Notes under the pieces: generated by a model
What the model saw: only the letters and a program-made list of their open reading frames with translations
Told to the model about the DNA's origin: nothing
Databases searched by the model: none
Shown here: one piece after another, positions 48,149 through 57,200 of the stretch
Position numbering within the stretch: the first letter of the stretch is position 1
How the letters are laid out: each line of letters starts with the position of its first letter
Origin: JAPPHA01 sp963662705
GTDB lineage: Bacteria > Pseudomonadota > Alphaproteobacteria > Rhodobacterales > Rhodobacteraceae
Length of the DNA stretch: 64,000 bases
Reading direction: 5' to 3'
NCBI GenBank assembly: GCA_963662705.2
Contig: OY759767.1
Location: forward strand, 558,001 to 622,000
Program-made: the position numbers and the translations under genes

Positions 48149-48538
48149 ATGGCAAGAGACAGGACTCGCGTCAGGCGCCGGGAGCGCAAGAACATCACGA
48201 CCGGCGTTGCGCACGTGAATTCCAGCTTCAACAACACCAAGATCCTGATCGCCGATGCACAGGGTAACGCCATTGCCTGGTCATCGGCGGGGGCCATGGG
48301 ATTCAAGGGATCCCGCAAGTCGACCCCGTATGCAGCCCAAATGGCGGCCGAAGACGTCGGGAGAAAGGCCCAGGAGCACGGTGTCCGGACACTTGAGGTT
48401 CATGTTCAGGGACCTGGGTCGGGTCGCGAGTCCGCGCTTCGTGCCCTTGCAGCCATAGGATTCACAATCACGGCAATTCGGGACGTGACCCCGATCGCAC
48501 ACAACGGGTGCAGGCCGCCGAAGCGCCGTCGCGTCTAG
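48149..48538 (+). CDS. rpsK: Ribosomal protein S11
   Basis: Platform protein contacting the mRNA at the E-site. The 129-aa protein has the C-terminal signature RDVTPIAHNGCRPPKRRRV, and VNSSFNNTKILIADAQGNAIAWSSAG. It lies 12 bp after rpsM. Confidence 0.97.
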   Translation: MARDRTRVRRRERKNITTGVAHVNSSFNNTKILIADAQGNAIAWSSAGAMGFKGSRKSTPYAAQMAAEDVGRKAQEHGVRTLEVHVQGPGSGRESALRALAAIGFTITAIRDVTPIAHNGCRPPKRRRV

Positions 48539-48634
48539 ATACCCCGGCCGGGATTCCCGGCGCAACCACGACTAGTATTACCTCGGGCGTTCTCCGGTTC
48601 ATGGATCAATCGGAGAACAGGAATGGAGGCAGTC

Positions 48635-49651
48635 ATGATCCAGAACAATTGGCAACAACTCATTCGACCCATGCAACTGGACATCAAGCCAGGTGCCGAC
48701 CCGTCGCGGCAGGCCACGATCGTGGCCGAACCGCTCGAACGCAGCTTCGGCCTGACGCTTGGAAACGCTCTCAGGCGCATTCTCCTGTCATCGCTGCGGG
48801 GAGCAGCCATTACCTCTGTCCAGATCGACAACGTGCTCCACGAGTTTTCATCCGTTCCCGGAGTCCGTGAAGACGTGACCGACATCGTGCTCAACCTGAA
48901 GGGCGTGGCAGTATCGATGCTGGTCGACGGGCCGAAAAAAGTGTCGATTTCCGCCAAGGGCCCCGGGCTTGTCACGGCAGGAGACATCAACGAGACGGCG
49001 GGGATCAGCATCCTGAACAAGGATCATGTCATTTGCCACCTTGACGAGGGTGCGTCGGTCTATTTCGAGATGACGGTCAACACCGGGAAGGGATACGTGG
49101 CTGCAGACCAGAATGTCCCGGAAGACGCACCGATCGGGCTGATTCCGATCGATGCCCTATTCTCTCCCGTGCGGCGGGTGTCCTACGATGTCCAGAAAAC
49201 CCGCGAAGGAAGGGTTCTGGACTACGACAAGCTGACGATGAACGTCGAGACCGACGGATCGGTCTCGCCCGATGATTCGATTGCCCTTGCCGCACGAATT
49301 CTCCAGGATCAATTGTCGATCTTCGTGAATTTCGACGAGCCGGAAGCCATCGAGCAGGAAGAAGAATCCGATTCCCTGGAATTCAATCCGCTACTGCTCA
49401 AGAAGGTCGATGAACTGGAGTTGTCGGTTCGTTCCGCGAACTGCCTCAAGAACGACAATATCGTGTACATCGGCGATCTGATTCAAAAGACCGAAGCAGA
49501 AATGCTCAGAACCCCCAATTTCGGCCGGAAGTCCCTGAACGAGATCAAGGAAGTCCTGAACAGCATGGGGATGCATCTTGGCCAGGATGTCCCCGATTGG
49601 CCACCGGAGACGATCGAAGAACTGGCCAAGAAATACGAGGACCAGTTCTGA
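48635..49651 (+). CDS. rpoA: RNA polymerase alpha subunit
   Basis: Assembly platform and activator target of RNA polymerase. The 338-aa protein has the N-terminal dimerisation domain (FGLTLGNALRRILLSSLRGAAITSVQIDNVLHEF) and the C-terminal DNA-binding domain (LELSVRSANCLKNDNIVYIGDLIQKTEAEMLRTPNFGRKSLNEIKEVL). I choose ATG 48635 (MIQNNWQQLIRP), with GGAGGC 5 bases upstream; ATG 48623 overlaps that Shine-Dalgarno. Confidence 0.98.
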   Translation: MIQNNWQQLIRPMQLDIKPGADPSRQATIVAEPLERSFGLTLGNALRRILLSSLRGAAITSVQIDNVLHEFSSVPGVREDVTDIVLNLKGVAVSMLVDGPKKVSISAKGPGLVTAGDINETAGISILNKDHVICHLDEGASVYFEMTVNTGKGYVAADQNVPEDAPIGLIPIDALFSPVRRVSYDVQKTREGRVLDYDKLTMNVETDGSVSPDDSIALAARILQDQLSIFVNFDEPEAIEQEEESDSLEFNPLLLKKVDELELSVRSANCLKNDNIVYIGDLIQKTEAEMLRTPNFGRKSLNEIKEVLNSMGMHLGQDVPDWPPETIEELAKKYEDQF

Positions 49652-49696
49652 TGCGGCTATCGACAGGCGCAGACCGGAAACAGGAAAGGAGAGCCC

Positions 49697-50116
49697 GTGA
49701 GACATGGACGTAGCCATCGCCGCCTGAACCGGACGGAAGCACACAGAAAGGCCATGTTCGCAAACATGGCCGGTTCGCTCATCGAACATGAACAGATCTC
49801 GACAACTCTTCCGAAAGCGAAGGAATTGCGCCCGATCGTGGAGAAGCTGATCACCCTGGCGAAGCGGGGTGATCTTCATTCCCGACGCCTTGCTGCCTCC
49901 AGGCTGAACCAGCCACGTCACGTGGCCAAGCTTTTCGACGAGATCGGGCCACGTTATCAGGATCGAACAGGCGGTTATGTCAGGATCGTGAGGGGCGGTC
50001 ACCGGTATGGGGACATGGCACCGGTCGCGGTCATCGAGCTTGTCGATCGCGACATCACGGCGAAGGGAGCGGTTGACAGGGAGAGGGCGGACGAATTCGA
50101 TCAGGAATTCGAATGA
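49697..50116 (+). CDS. rplQ: Ribosomal protein L17
   Basis: 50S protein near the tunnel exit. The 139-aa protein starts at GTG 49697 (AGGAAAGGAG upstream): MRHGRSHRRLNRTEAHRKAMFANMAGSLIEHEQISTTLPKAKELRP. Last gene of the ribosomal block. Confidence 0.97.
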   Translation: MRHGRSHRRLNRTEAHRKAMFANMAGSLIEHEQISTTLPKAKELRPIVEKLITLAKRGDLHSRRLAASRLNQPRHVAKLFDEIGPRYQDRTGGYVRIVRGGHRYGDMAPVAVIELVDRDITAKGAVDRERADEFDQEFE

Positions 50117-50446
50117 CGCGCGGCTTCGGCCCCGTGATCAAGGGCGGCCGGCAGTGATTGCCTGACCGTGGGCCGGTGGTCGAGGACGTCAGGCAAATTG
50201 GGGCAGCGTCCCGGAACTTGGCGGCTGGTGTGAACCGTCTTTTCCTGCCCTTCCGGGAACTGGAATCGGCTCCGGCGGATGGCTCCACCGAGGCATTCCT
50301 TCAGGGTGATTCCGGGATGGATTCCGGGCCCGTCCGCCGGGGAGTGCCAGGTTGATGCGCGCGGCCCGACGAGACCGGCAAGTCTCTGCACATCGGGGCG
50401 CTTTCGTGCGTGCCGTCCGACGGCAGGAGACGTCGCGTTTGTTTCG
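50117..50446. other. No gene recognised between rplQ and hipA
   Basis: The 330-bp gap between convergent rplQ and hipA shows no recognisable gene and no clear terminator with a U-run. It marks the left end of the accessory island. Confidence 0.4.
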
Positions 50447-51745
50447 TCACATCAAGAGCATTCGTTTGCGGATGGCTGCGGAGGTCGATTCCGCAATCGG
50501 CTCGGGGAAGTCGTCAGGCAGGGCGGCGATTGTTGTATTCAGCGCTCGTTCGGCAGAGGCGCGGATTTCATCGAATAGGTCGGAAATCCATTTGGCAGAC
50601 AAGCCCGATTGATCCCCGGTTTCCTTGAAGTGCCGTCCGAGGATGTTGGTGACCTTATCGTGGTTCGACTTGCCTGTGCGCATGGCGAGCCTGTAGTCGC
50701 GCTGACTGATCTTCCTGGCGTCAAAGTTCGGTTGCACGGTTAGCACATCGTAAAGCGGCGTCATGCGAAACCGTCCACCAGGGAGCAGGCCCAGACTAAA
50801 GTTCTTGGCGTGCCCGTACGCTGCTCCCACGAGCCAGAACAAGACTGTGGCTTTGAAAAAATCCAGGCGATCTCGTGCCGGATCGTCACTCCTACGCAGC
50901 AGGTTCATGATCTCGACAATCCCAGGGCCGCCTTCGTTTTGGTACTTCCGCGTGGGCGGAACGGAAAGCGCCTGGCAGCAATCTTCCTGAGGCAAGCGAA
51001 TGAGGCGACCATCCGCAGTCCAGCGCCGATCGAAACGCTTGACCACCAAAGCCTTTTGATCGCCAAACCGCGCGATGTGCGCCTGAGCTGCACGCAACCC
51101 GAAACCTTCCATGATCTTCAGGCAAAAATACTCGTTCTCGACACTGTCAGAAAGGTCAATGCCATTTGGCAGGATCCCGATCTGCGGCTTGAGAATATGG
51201 GTTGTTGGGGTTGTGCCCGTGGGCTCCAGCCACTGTCCGTCTTTGAAAAGCAGGGCGGTCTTTTCCTGCCCGCCAGCGACCGAAATCCTGAAATTCCGTT
51301 CTTTCCGAATCCCAAGCGGCGTCATCTCCAGGTTTTTCAGGGTCGAAGCGATTTGCTCTTCGCTCAGGGGTTCTCCAGTCAAGACACCTGTCGGACCGGG
51401 AGACTCTCCATCAGGAAGAAATTGCAACGCCCCTGCACAATCCCGCCCGATCTTTGACAGCAGGCTGAACGCATCAATGCCTTCCGCGCCAACATGTTTG
51501 GCAACGCGGCGGCGGCTTGTTTCGTAATCCGGCAGAAGGTTGTCGAACAACGCGATGACAGGCGCGCCCATATATCTGTCCGGGCGCAGAGGCAGGGAAA
51601 GCGACACCGGCATGCGGTGTTCCCATGCCAGCCAGTTCTGGTCATAGGTAAAGCCAATTGCACCACTGCTTTCGCGGATTAGCTGGCCGACGCAACGCGT
51701 GTTGAGAAACACGTTCAGCGGCGTATAGCTGCGCTTGCGCCCCAT
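50447..51745 (-). CDS. hipA: HipA-family toxin kinase, catalytic Asp replaced
   Basis: HipA is a serine/threonine kinase of type II toxin-antitoxin systems; E. coli HipA phosphorylates glutamyl-tRNA synthetase. The 432-aa protein has the autophosphorylation/P-loop segment ISVAGGQEKTALL (Ser155), the ATP-binding Lys in LVVKRFDR, the GGPG loop, and metal-binding Asp333 in LYDVL. The catalytic motif normally reads G-x-x-D-x-H-x-KN, but here it is GAAYGHAKN: Tyr310 (codon 50816-50818, TAC) stands where the catalytic Asp (E. coli Asp309) belongs. Kinase activity is probably lost while fold and antitoxin binding may remain. ATG 51745 overlaps the hipB stop (TGATG). Confidence 0.88.
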   Translation of the reverse strand: MGRKRSYTPLNVFLNTRCVGQLIRESSGAIGFTYDQNWLAWEHRMPVSLSLPLRPDRYMGAPVIALFDNLLPDYETSRRRVAKHVGAEGIDAFSLLSKIGRDCAGALQFLPDGESPGPTGVLTGEPLSEEQIASTLKNLEMTPLGIRKERNFRISVAGGQEKTALLFKDGQWLEPTGTTPTTHILKPQIGILPNGIDLSDSVENEYFCLKIMEGFGLRAAQAHIARFGDQKALVVKRFDRRWTADGRLIRLPQEDCCQALSVPPTRKYQNEGGPGIVEIMNLLRRSDDPARDRLDFFKATVLFWLVGAAYGHAKNFSLGLLPGGRFRMTPLYDVLTVQPNFDARKISQRDYRLAMRTGKSNHDKVTNILGRHFKETGDQSGLSAKWISDLFDEIRASAERALNTTIAALPDDFPEPIAESTSAAIRKRMLLM

Positions 51746-51996
51746 CAGAAGATGTCGTCAAAGGCATCTGCTGAGCCTTTGCTGCGTATGTCGATCGTGA
51801 TTTCAAGGTCGAGCGCAGCAAGCAGGTTGAAAATCGTCTCAAGCTTGGCACCACTTGATCCGGTTTCAATCTTGGAGATGGTCTCTTGCCAAACGCCACT
51901 CTTCGACGCGAGCTCTTTTTGCGTCAATCCTTGATCCTTGCGCGCCAGTCGGATCGCATGGCCGATTTCCCCGGGGCTTCGCGCCAGTTGTTTCAT
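51745..51996 (-). CDS. hipB: HipB-like antitoxin, XRE-type repressor
   Basis: Helix-turn-helix antitoxin that binds HipA and represses the operon. The 83-aa protein carries IGHAIRLARKDQGLTQKELASKSGVWQETISKIETG, a clear XRE domain, and a short C-terminal tail (GSADAFDDIF). I take ATG 51996 (GAAGGC upstream); an ATG at 52032 would add 12 residues and lies inside the likely operator. The hipB-hipA one-base overlap is the usual antitoxin-first arrangement. Confidence 0.87.
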   Translation of the reverse strand: MKQLARSPGEIGHAIRLARKDQGLTQKELASKSGVWQETISKIETGSSGAKLETIFNLLAALDLEITIDIRSKGSADAFDDIF

Positions 51997-52027
51997 ATTT
52001 GCCTTCAGGGGCGAATGTGACGAACGA

Positions 52028-52048
52028 ATCATGAATTGTCAATATGAT
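52028..52048. promoter_or_regulatory. Candidate HipB operator
   Basis: ATCAT...ATGAT arms flank a central ATTG-T-CAAT palindrome, 32 bp upstream of the hipB start chosen. The surrounding 52030-52090 is markedly AT-rich compared with the window and includes TTTTTTATATTTAT, suitable for a promoter. Autoregulation is known for the family; this site is proposed by symmetry only. Confidence 0.45.
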
Positions 52049-52090
52049 ATTCCGATCATTTTTTATATTTATGGTTATTACATCATAACG

Positions 52091-52822
52091 CCGGAACGTG
52101 ACGGTTTCAAGCCGCCAAGAATTCGCGACGGTCGTTCGCATATGGCGAAGTCCGCGTTTCAACATGATCCCGGCGAAAGAAAAGGCCAATTTCAGCACGG
52201 GTTCTGCTGCACATGATCCGGCCACGAGTTTCGGCATTCGGGCGACCACTGCTTGTCTCAGGCATACCAGGCCCAGTAATTTCACGTGCTGTGGAGAGGT
52301 GCCTCTTTCTGGTGGTCGCAAACCCATGTCCGCCATGCAGCGCTGGGGGGATGCCGGCCGCACACCCCGTGTGCTCGCAGAGACCCGGCCCGACGGTGCG
52401 ACCTGTATCGCCGCGCTTCAGTACCCCATGAGCGAAGCTCTGAACGGGGTCGAATACGATCCAAATCCCCGGAGATACAACAAATCCGTCGCCGTCTACG
52501 AAAACACCCGGGCGTCTGGTGGTGGATCGGCGCAGGCCGTGCCGCGGCTGGACTTCGGCAGCCTGAACACGGCCTGGACGTCGATCAGCGGGATGCAGGT
52601 CTGCCAGCGCCGCCTCTCCTGCAGTCGGTCTCGCTGCCGAGCGGCATGCTCGATACAATCGACATTGTCACGCAATCGATTTCGATTTCCTGAACGTCGC
52701 GTTCCGACACTCGGCCGGAGCGGGGCTTGGCTGAGTTCATCACACGTCCTTTGACCGCTCAGAAGCGGCTTTCCGAGTTCGAGGATCGGCGAGATGGCGC
52801 GCAATCGTGCGAACCCTGACGG
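52091..52822. other. No gene recognised between hipBA and tctA
   Basis: About 730 bp with open frames in several registers on both strands and no recognisable motif. It may be degraded coding DNA, since neighbouring genes end cleanly at both sides. Confidence 0.4.
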
Positions 52823-54334
52823 TCAATCCCCGTCCGCGATGCCATCCTTGCGCGCTTTTGCGCGACGCGCACGATAGCTTGGAAGGACAACAAGAATGAC
52901 GGCAATTGCCAAGAGTCCCAGTGTCATCGGTCGCTCCCAGATGAACGAGATGCCGTCGTAGAGCTGCATCGAACGCGCAAAGTTGTTTTCCATCATCGCG
53001 CCGAGGATGAACCCGATCAGCAGCGGAGCGAGGGGGTAGTCCGCGAATTTCAGCGCGGTCGCGCAAATTCCGAAGCCAACCAGAATCAGTAGCTCGGTTG
53101 CATTGTTCTGCCCGATATACGCACCCATCAACGTGAAGAACAAAATGAAAGGGATCAGGTAGTTGCGCGGCACCGTCAACACCTTGGCGATGTAAGGAAT
53201 GAGCGGCAAGTTGAGGACCAGCAAGATCAGGTTGCCGATAAACATCGACATGATGACGGCCCAGAAGATCTGGGGATCGTCCAGCATCAGGCGGGGTCCG
53301 GGTGTCACGTTCAATGCGATGAGCGCACCAAGGAGAATGGCCGTCGTGCCAGAACCGGGAATGCCCAGGGTCAGAAGCGGTACGAACGACCCCGTGCAGG
53401 CGGCGTTGTTCGCCGTTTCGGGAGCTGCGAGGCCCTTGACGGAACCTTTCCCGAATTTGTCCTGTTCAATCTTGGGTGCGATATTGCGCTCCACGGCATA
53501 GCCGAGAAAGCTCGCAATGGTGGCGCCTGCACCGGGCAGAACGCCGATGAAGAAGCCTTGCAAGGATTGACGTCCGATGACGGGTGCGATGGCCTTTGCT
53601 TCGCTGCCGGTGATTCTCAGTTCCTTGATTTCACCGTCATCGCCCTTCAAGTCCTTCGGCTTCAGGACGAGGAACAGCGCTTCGGGCAGTGCGAACATGG
53701 CCATGGCGAGCGTGATGAAACCGAAGCCCGACTGCAGGTCCATGATCCCCATGGTAAAGCGCGGCAAGTTGAAAAGGGCGCCTTCGCCGACTGTTGCCAT
53801 GATCAGGCCGAGAATTGTCATGACCAAAGCCTTGGCAACCTGTCCAGTGCCTGCGAAGGCTGCGATGGCAGAGAGACCGACAACCATCAGCGCGAAATAT
53901 TCAGCCGAATGGAACAGGAGCGCCACGGAAGACAAGGCAGGCGCAAAGATCATGAGCAGCAGCGCGCCGATCGTCCCGCCCGCGAAGCTCGCGATGGCGG
54001 CGATGGTCAGTGCCTTTCCCGCTTTCCCTTGGCGTGCCATGGGATAGCCGTCGAAACTGGAGGCGACTGTTCCCGCGACGCCCGGCGCGTTCAAGAGGAT
54101 TGATGAGGTCGAACCGCCGAAGATTGCACCGTAATAGACTCCAGCCAAGAGGATCAGCGCCGCGGAAGGGTCGCCCATCGAGATGGCGACGGGAATCATG
54201 ATGGCGATGATCGACATCGGCCCAAGACCCGGAAGCATGCCGATAAACGTGCCGATGAGGCAACCGCCGATGACCATCAAAAGGTTCTGGATGGAAAGCG
54301 CCGTTTGCAGGCCAATCAGAAGTCCTTCAAGCAT
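52823..54334 (-). CDS. tctA: Tripartite tricarboxylate transporter large permease TctA
   Basis: Main membrane subunit of a TTT-family importer for citrate-like or other carboxylates. The 503-aa protein has about eleven hydrophobic helices and the family signatures GMLPGLGPMSIIAIMIP, GVYYGAIFGGSTSSILLNAPG, GVLPGAGATIASFLGYAVER and LLTLGIPGSGTTAILLGAL. The ATG at 54334 has GGAGG upstream and lies one base from the tctB stop; an upstream ATG at 54418 would overlap tctB and is rejected. Confidence 0.95.
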   Translation of the reverse strand: MLEGLLIGLQTALSIQNLLMVIGGCLIGTFIGMLPGLGPMSIIAIMIPVAISMGDPSAALILLAGVYYGAIFGGSTSSILLNAPGVAGTVASSFDGYPMARQGKAGKALTIAAIASFAGGTIGALLLMIFAPALSSVALLFHSAEYFALMVVGLSAIAAFAGTGQVAKALVMTILGLIMATVGEGALFNLPRFTMGIMDLQSGFGFITLAMAMFALPEALFLVLKPKDLKGDDGEIKELRITGSEAKAIAPVIGRQSLQGFFIGVLPGAGATIASFLGYAVERNIAPKIEQDKFGKGSVKGLAAPETANNAACTGSFVPLLTLGIPGSGTTAILLGALIALNVTPGPRLMLDDPQIFWAVIMSMFIGNLILLVLNLPLIPYIAKVLTVPRNYLIPFILFFTLMGAYIGQNNATELLILVGFGICATALKFADYPLAPLLIGFILGAMMENNFARSMQLYDGISFIWERPMTLGLLAIAVILVVLPSYRARRAKARKDGIADGD

Positions 54335-54335
54335 G

Positions 54336-54818
54336 TCAGCCTCCGAAAATGCCCGGCAACGGGCGCATGTAGATGCCAAGGACTTCTTGAACCAGATACC
54401 AGACCGAAACCGAGGCAATCAGGGCGACGGGCAGCATGATGTGCCATTTGCGTTCGCCGAGGATGAAGGAGCCGAGGATCAGCAGGCTGGATGTCGAGAT
54501 CAGGAAACCCAGGGGGCGCAGGCAGAGCGCATAGGCAGTCATCAGCGCGAGAAGCAGGATTGCTTGGCCGATGTGATATTCGCCCAGGCGGCGGTAATCG
54601 ATGTCGGCGTCTTTCGGTTCGGCCTTCTCAAGGCCCAAAAGGATAACGAAGGTTGCGATGATCCCCAGGACCGACAGCACTTTCGGAAACGTGCTGGGCC
54701 ATATCGGGTTCCGCTTCATGAACGGGGCGAGACCGGCATCCATGGTAAACCAGGCAGCGTATCCATAGGCCAAACAGATGCCCAACAGAACAAGTGCGAT
54801 CCAACGATCCAGCGCCAT
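54336..54818 (-). CDS. tctB: Tripartite tricarboxylate transporter small permease TctB
   Basis: Small four-helix subunit that pairs with TctA. The 160-aa protein is hydrophobic in four blocks with a polar mid-loop (EKAEPKDADIDYRRLGEYH), the usual TctB layout. Sequence is poorly conserved in this family, so position between tctC and tctA is the main evidence. Confidence 0.9.
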   Translation of the reverse strand: MALDRWIALVLLGICLAYGYAAWFTMDAGLAPFMKRNPIWPSTFPKVLSVLGIIATFVILLGLEKAEPKDADIDYRRLGEYHIGQAILLLALMTAYALCLRPLGFLISTSSLLILGSFILGERKWHIMLPVALIASVSVWYLVQEVLGIYMRPLPGIFGG

Positions 54819-54878
54819 GTCGTCCCCTCCCCATGCTGTGGTGTGGCAGAGCGGGCTATCGCTCTGCCACCTGGCCCG

Positions 54879-55862
54879 TCAAAGGAAGCCGAGCTTTCTC
54901 ATCAGGTCACCGATGACCTTTTCCTGATCTTCCAGGAAGGCTTTGAAGTCGTCGCCGGAGTTGTGAATGTTGACCCAACCGTTGCGCGCGCGAACTTCTT
55001 CCCACTCGGGCGTGTCGTACATTTTGGCGATGGCGTCCTGGTACATGGCCAGCTTGTCGGCCGGCAGACCGGGGGCTGCAAAAAAACCGCGCCAATTGAC
55101 GAACGTGGTGCCGATGCCCTGTTCCGTCATGGTCTTCGCATCGGGTGCTGCGTCGACACGTTCTTCCGACGTCACGCCGATGATCTTCACTTCGCCGGCA
55201 TTCGCCAGGTCGACGGCTTCCGAGAACCCGGTCGAAAGGGCAGTGATTTCGCCCGACAGCAGGGCTGCCATGGCCTTACCGCCGGCGTCGTAAGGGATGT
55301 ATTTCACGGCAAGCGCATCTTTGCCGGCTGCTTCCATCACCATGGCCGCCACAAGGTGGTCCATGCCGCCCGGAACCGAGCCGCCGCCGATGGCAGTCGC
55401 TTTGGGGTCAGCGTCAAAGGCAGCAACCAGGTCAGCCATCGAGTTGATCGGGCTGTCCTTGCCGACGACGAGCGCAGCATAGTCTCCGATCGTGCCCGAC
55501 ACCAGCGTCAGGTCGCGGAAGTTGTGCGGGAAAACACCCGTCAGCGAGCGAATCACGATTGGGGTCGAGTTGACCATGAGCGTACCGTGGTTGCTGTCGG
55601 CATTCTCGATCAGGAAGCCAATGGCCTTGCCTCCACCACCACCAGACATGTTTTCGTAGGATGCGGTTCCCACCAAGCCTGCTTTGGTCAACGCTTCGCC
55701 AGTGCCGCGTGCGGTACCGTCCCAGCCACCGCCGGCGCCGCCGGGGATCAGGAAATGGACGCTGTCCAAGACCTGATGACCATCGGCCGCGACTGGTCCG
55801 GCAAGACCAAAGGCGGCGACAGTTGCGATCACGGCGCGGCGGCCCAGTTTAAATGTCGTCAT
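54879..55862 (-). CDS. tctC: Tripartite tricarboxylate transporter periplasmic binding protein TctC
   Basis: Periplasmic solute receptor of the TTT system. The 327-aa precursor has a signal peptide (MTTFKLGRRAVIATVAAFGLAGPVAADG) and TctC-like FLIPGGAGGGWDGTARGTGEAL near the start of the mature chain, then NSTPIVIRSLTG and a GxVPGGMDH ligand-loop segment. ATG 55862 has GGAGGAG upstream. First gene of the minus-strand tctCBA operon, 60 bp before tctB. Confidence 0.95.
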   Translation of the reverse strand: MTTFKLGRRAVIATVAAFGLAGPVAADGHQVLDSVHFLIPGGAGGGWDGTARGTGEALTKAGLVGTASYENMSGGGGGKAIGFLIENADSNHGTLMVNSTPIVIRSLTGVFPHNFRDLTLVSGTIGDYAALVVGKDSPINSMADLVAAFDADPKATAIGGGSVPGGMDHLVAAMVMEAAGKDALAVKYIPYDAGGKAMAALLSGEITALSTGFSEAVDLANAGEVKIIGVTSEERVDAAPDAKTMTEQGIGTTFVNWRGFFAAPGLPADKLAMYQDAIAKMYDTPEWEEVRARNGWVNIHNSGDDFKAFLEDQEKVIGDLMRKLGFL

Positions 55863-55920
55863 ATTCTCCTCCAAGAGTTGTCGTTCATCTGCAGGACGGA
55901 CTTCGCCCGCAGACGGACGT

Positions 55921-55953
55921 ACTATAGCTGCCGAAACTGTCGCGAAACTGTCG
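55921..55953 (-). promoter_or_regulatory. tctC promoter with tandem 11-bp repeat (probable TctD site)
   Basis: On the minus strand a -10 TATAGT (55921-55926) is preceded by two exact copies of CGACAGTTTCG in tandem (55932-55942 and 55943-55953), where a -35 would lie. OmpR/PhoB-type regulators bind direct repeats with an 11-bp period and often replace the -35. The adjacent tctD product is of that type. Activation of tctCBA through this site is an inference. Confidence 0.62.
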
Positions 55954-56528
55954 GTCGAGGTTCGGATGTCATCCGCCAAAACCGGTTGTCGGCCGCTTCA
56001 CGTGTTTCGTACCACAAGAGTCTCTTGCAAGACCTCTCGGGTTGAACGGGCTTTTTCCGTTGGGCGAGTGACTTTTCGACCGAAGGCCCGAGGAATGGGA
56101 ACTTGCCTGGTGTGACGGAATTGCCGATGCAACTTTCTCCTGCGCCTTTGCGCCTGGCTTGCCCGGGGGAAATCTCGCGGGACGGACGCATGGAGCGCAA
56201 ATGGGCGAAGCGCAGGCTGAGATCATGGTCGCGCATGCCAGCCGTGACTCCCGCGTGCCTGCGGCGTCCTCCCAAGGCAGGCTGAAACCAGGCCAAACTG
56301 CACGAAGCGGGCCGGACCTGCGTGCCCGAAAAGCAGGAATTTGATCGAGTTGGTTCGTTTTCTGACGGATTGTCAGCGACAGACTCCGGGATTCGGCCGT
56401 TGACTCGAACAATTCACGCAGGATTGAATTCCGGGATCGAACCGGTATTTACAAAGGCTACGCTCGCCCTGAAGGCGGTCTCGAGTCTTTCAAGGGACAG
56501 ATTGGCGATCGGGAGGATCATCGCGAAC
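55954..56528. other. Divergent tct intergenic region
   Basis: No gene recognised. It should contain the tctDE promoter: TTGACT at 56400-56405 with TTGAAT 18 bp later is a weak candidate. CTGAC-GGATT-GTCAG (56362-56376) is a perfect inverted repeat upstream of it. Confidence 0.4.
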
Positions 56529-57200
56529 ATGCGGCTGTTATTGGTTGAAGATACCGAGGACGTCGCGGATGCAATTGTTGCCAGCTTTGAGCGGCGGGGC
56601 GATGCGGTTGACCTGGTGACATCAGTCGACGAGGCAAAGAGCGCCATCGCGGTTCAGGAATACGATGTCATGCTTCTGGATATCGGTTTGCCCGACGGTT
56701 TGGGCACCGAAGTCCTCCGATCAGCACGCGACCGAGGCAGCCGGACACCGATCCTGATGCTGACTGCCCGATCTGAAATCGAGGACCGGGTCGCCGCCCT
56801 GGACAAGGGCGCGGATGACTACCTTGTGAAGCCTTTCGATCTGCGCGAACTTCACGCGCGGGTCCGCGCAATGCTGCGGCGCCAGGACGAAGACCGTTCG
56901 GGCATCATCGAATTCGGCGACATCGTGTTCGACCCGGCGGGACTTACGGTCGAGGTCTCAGGCAAACCCATCACGCTTGCCCGACGGGAGTTCAACCTGC
57001 TGGAAATCCTTTTGGCCAATCGCGAGAGAGTGGTGCCGAAAGAGAAAATCTATGATTGCATGTTTTCGTTCAACGACGGGGATGTGAATTTGAACGCCGT
57101 CGAATTGTACGTTGGCCGCTTGCGAAAAAAGCTCTGCGAAAGCCGGGTTGCCATCAAGACATTGCGTGGACTCGGCTATCAGTTGGTCAATGATGCCTGA
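56529..57200 (+). CDS. tctD: Response regulator TctD (OmpR family)
   Basis: DNA-binding response regulator. The 223-aa protein has a receiver domain with phospho-acceptor Asp51 (VMLLDIGLPDG), Thr/Lys switch residues (LMLTARSE; DYLVKPFDL) and a winged-helix domain (ITLARREFNLLEILLANRERVVPKEKI ... LNAVELYVGRLRKKL). Transcribed away from tctCBA and overlapping tctE by 8 bp. It is the likely activator of tctCBA via the 11-bp tandem repeat. Confidence 0.9.
   Translation: MRLLLVEDTEDVADAIVASFERRGDAVDLVTSVDEAKSAIAVQEYDVMLLDIGLPDGLGTEVLRSARDRGSRTPILMLTARSEIEDRVAALDKGADDYLVKPFDLRELHARVRAMLRRQDEDRSGIIEFGDIVFDPAGLTVEVSGKPITLARREFNLLEILLANRERVVPKEKIYDCMFSFNDGDVNLNAVELYVGRLRKKLCESRVAIKTLRGLGYQLVNDA

Noticed and set aside
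52107..52658. Overlapping open frames on both strands between hipB and tctA
   Set aside because: No recognisable motif, no ribosome-binding site, mutually overlapping.
54183..56045. 620-codon + strand frame opposite tctABC
   Set aside because: Opposite three well-supported transport genes; no motif.
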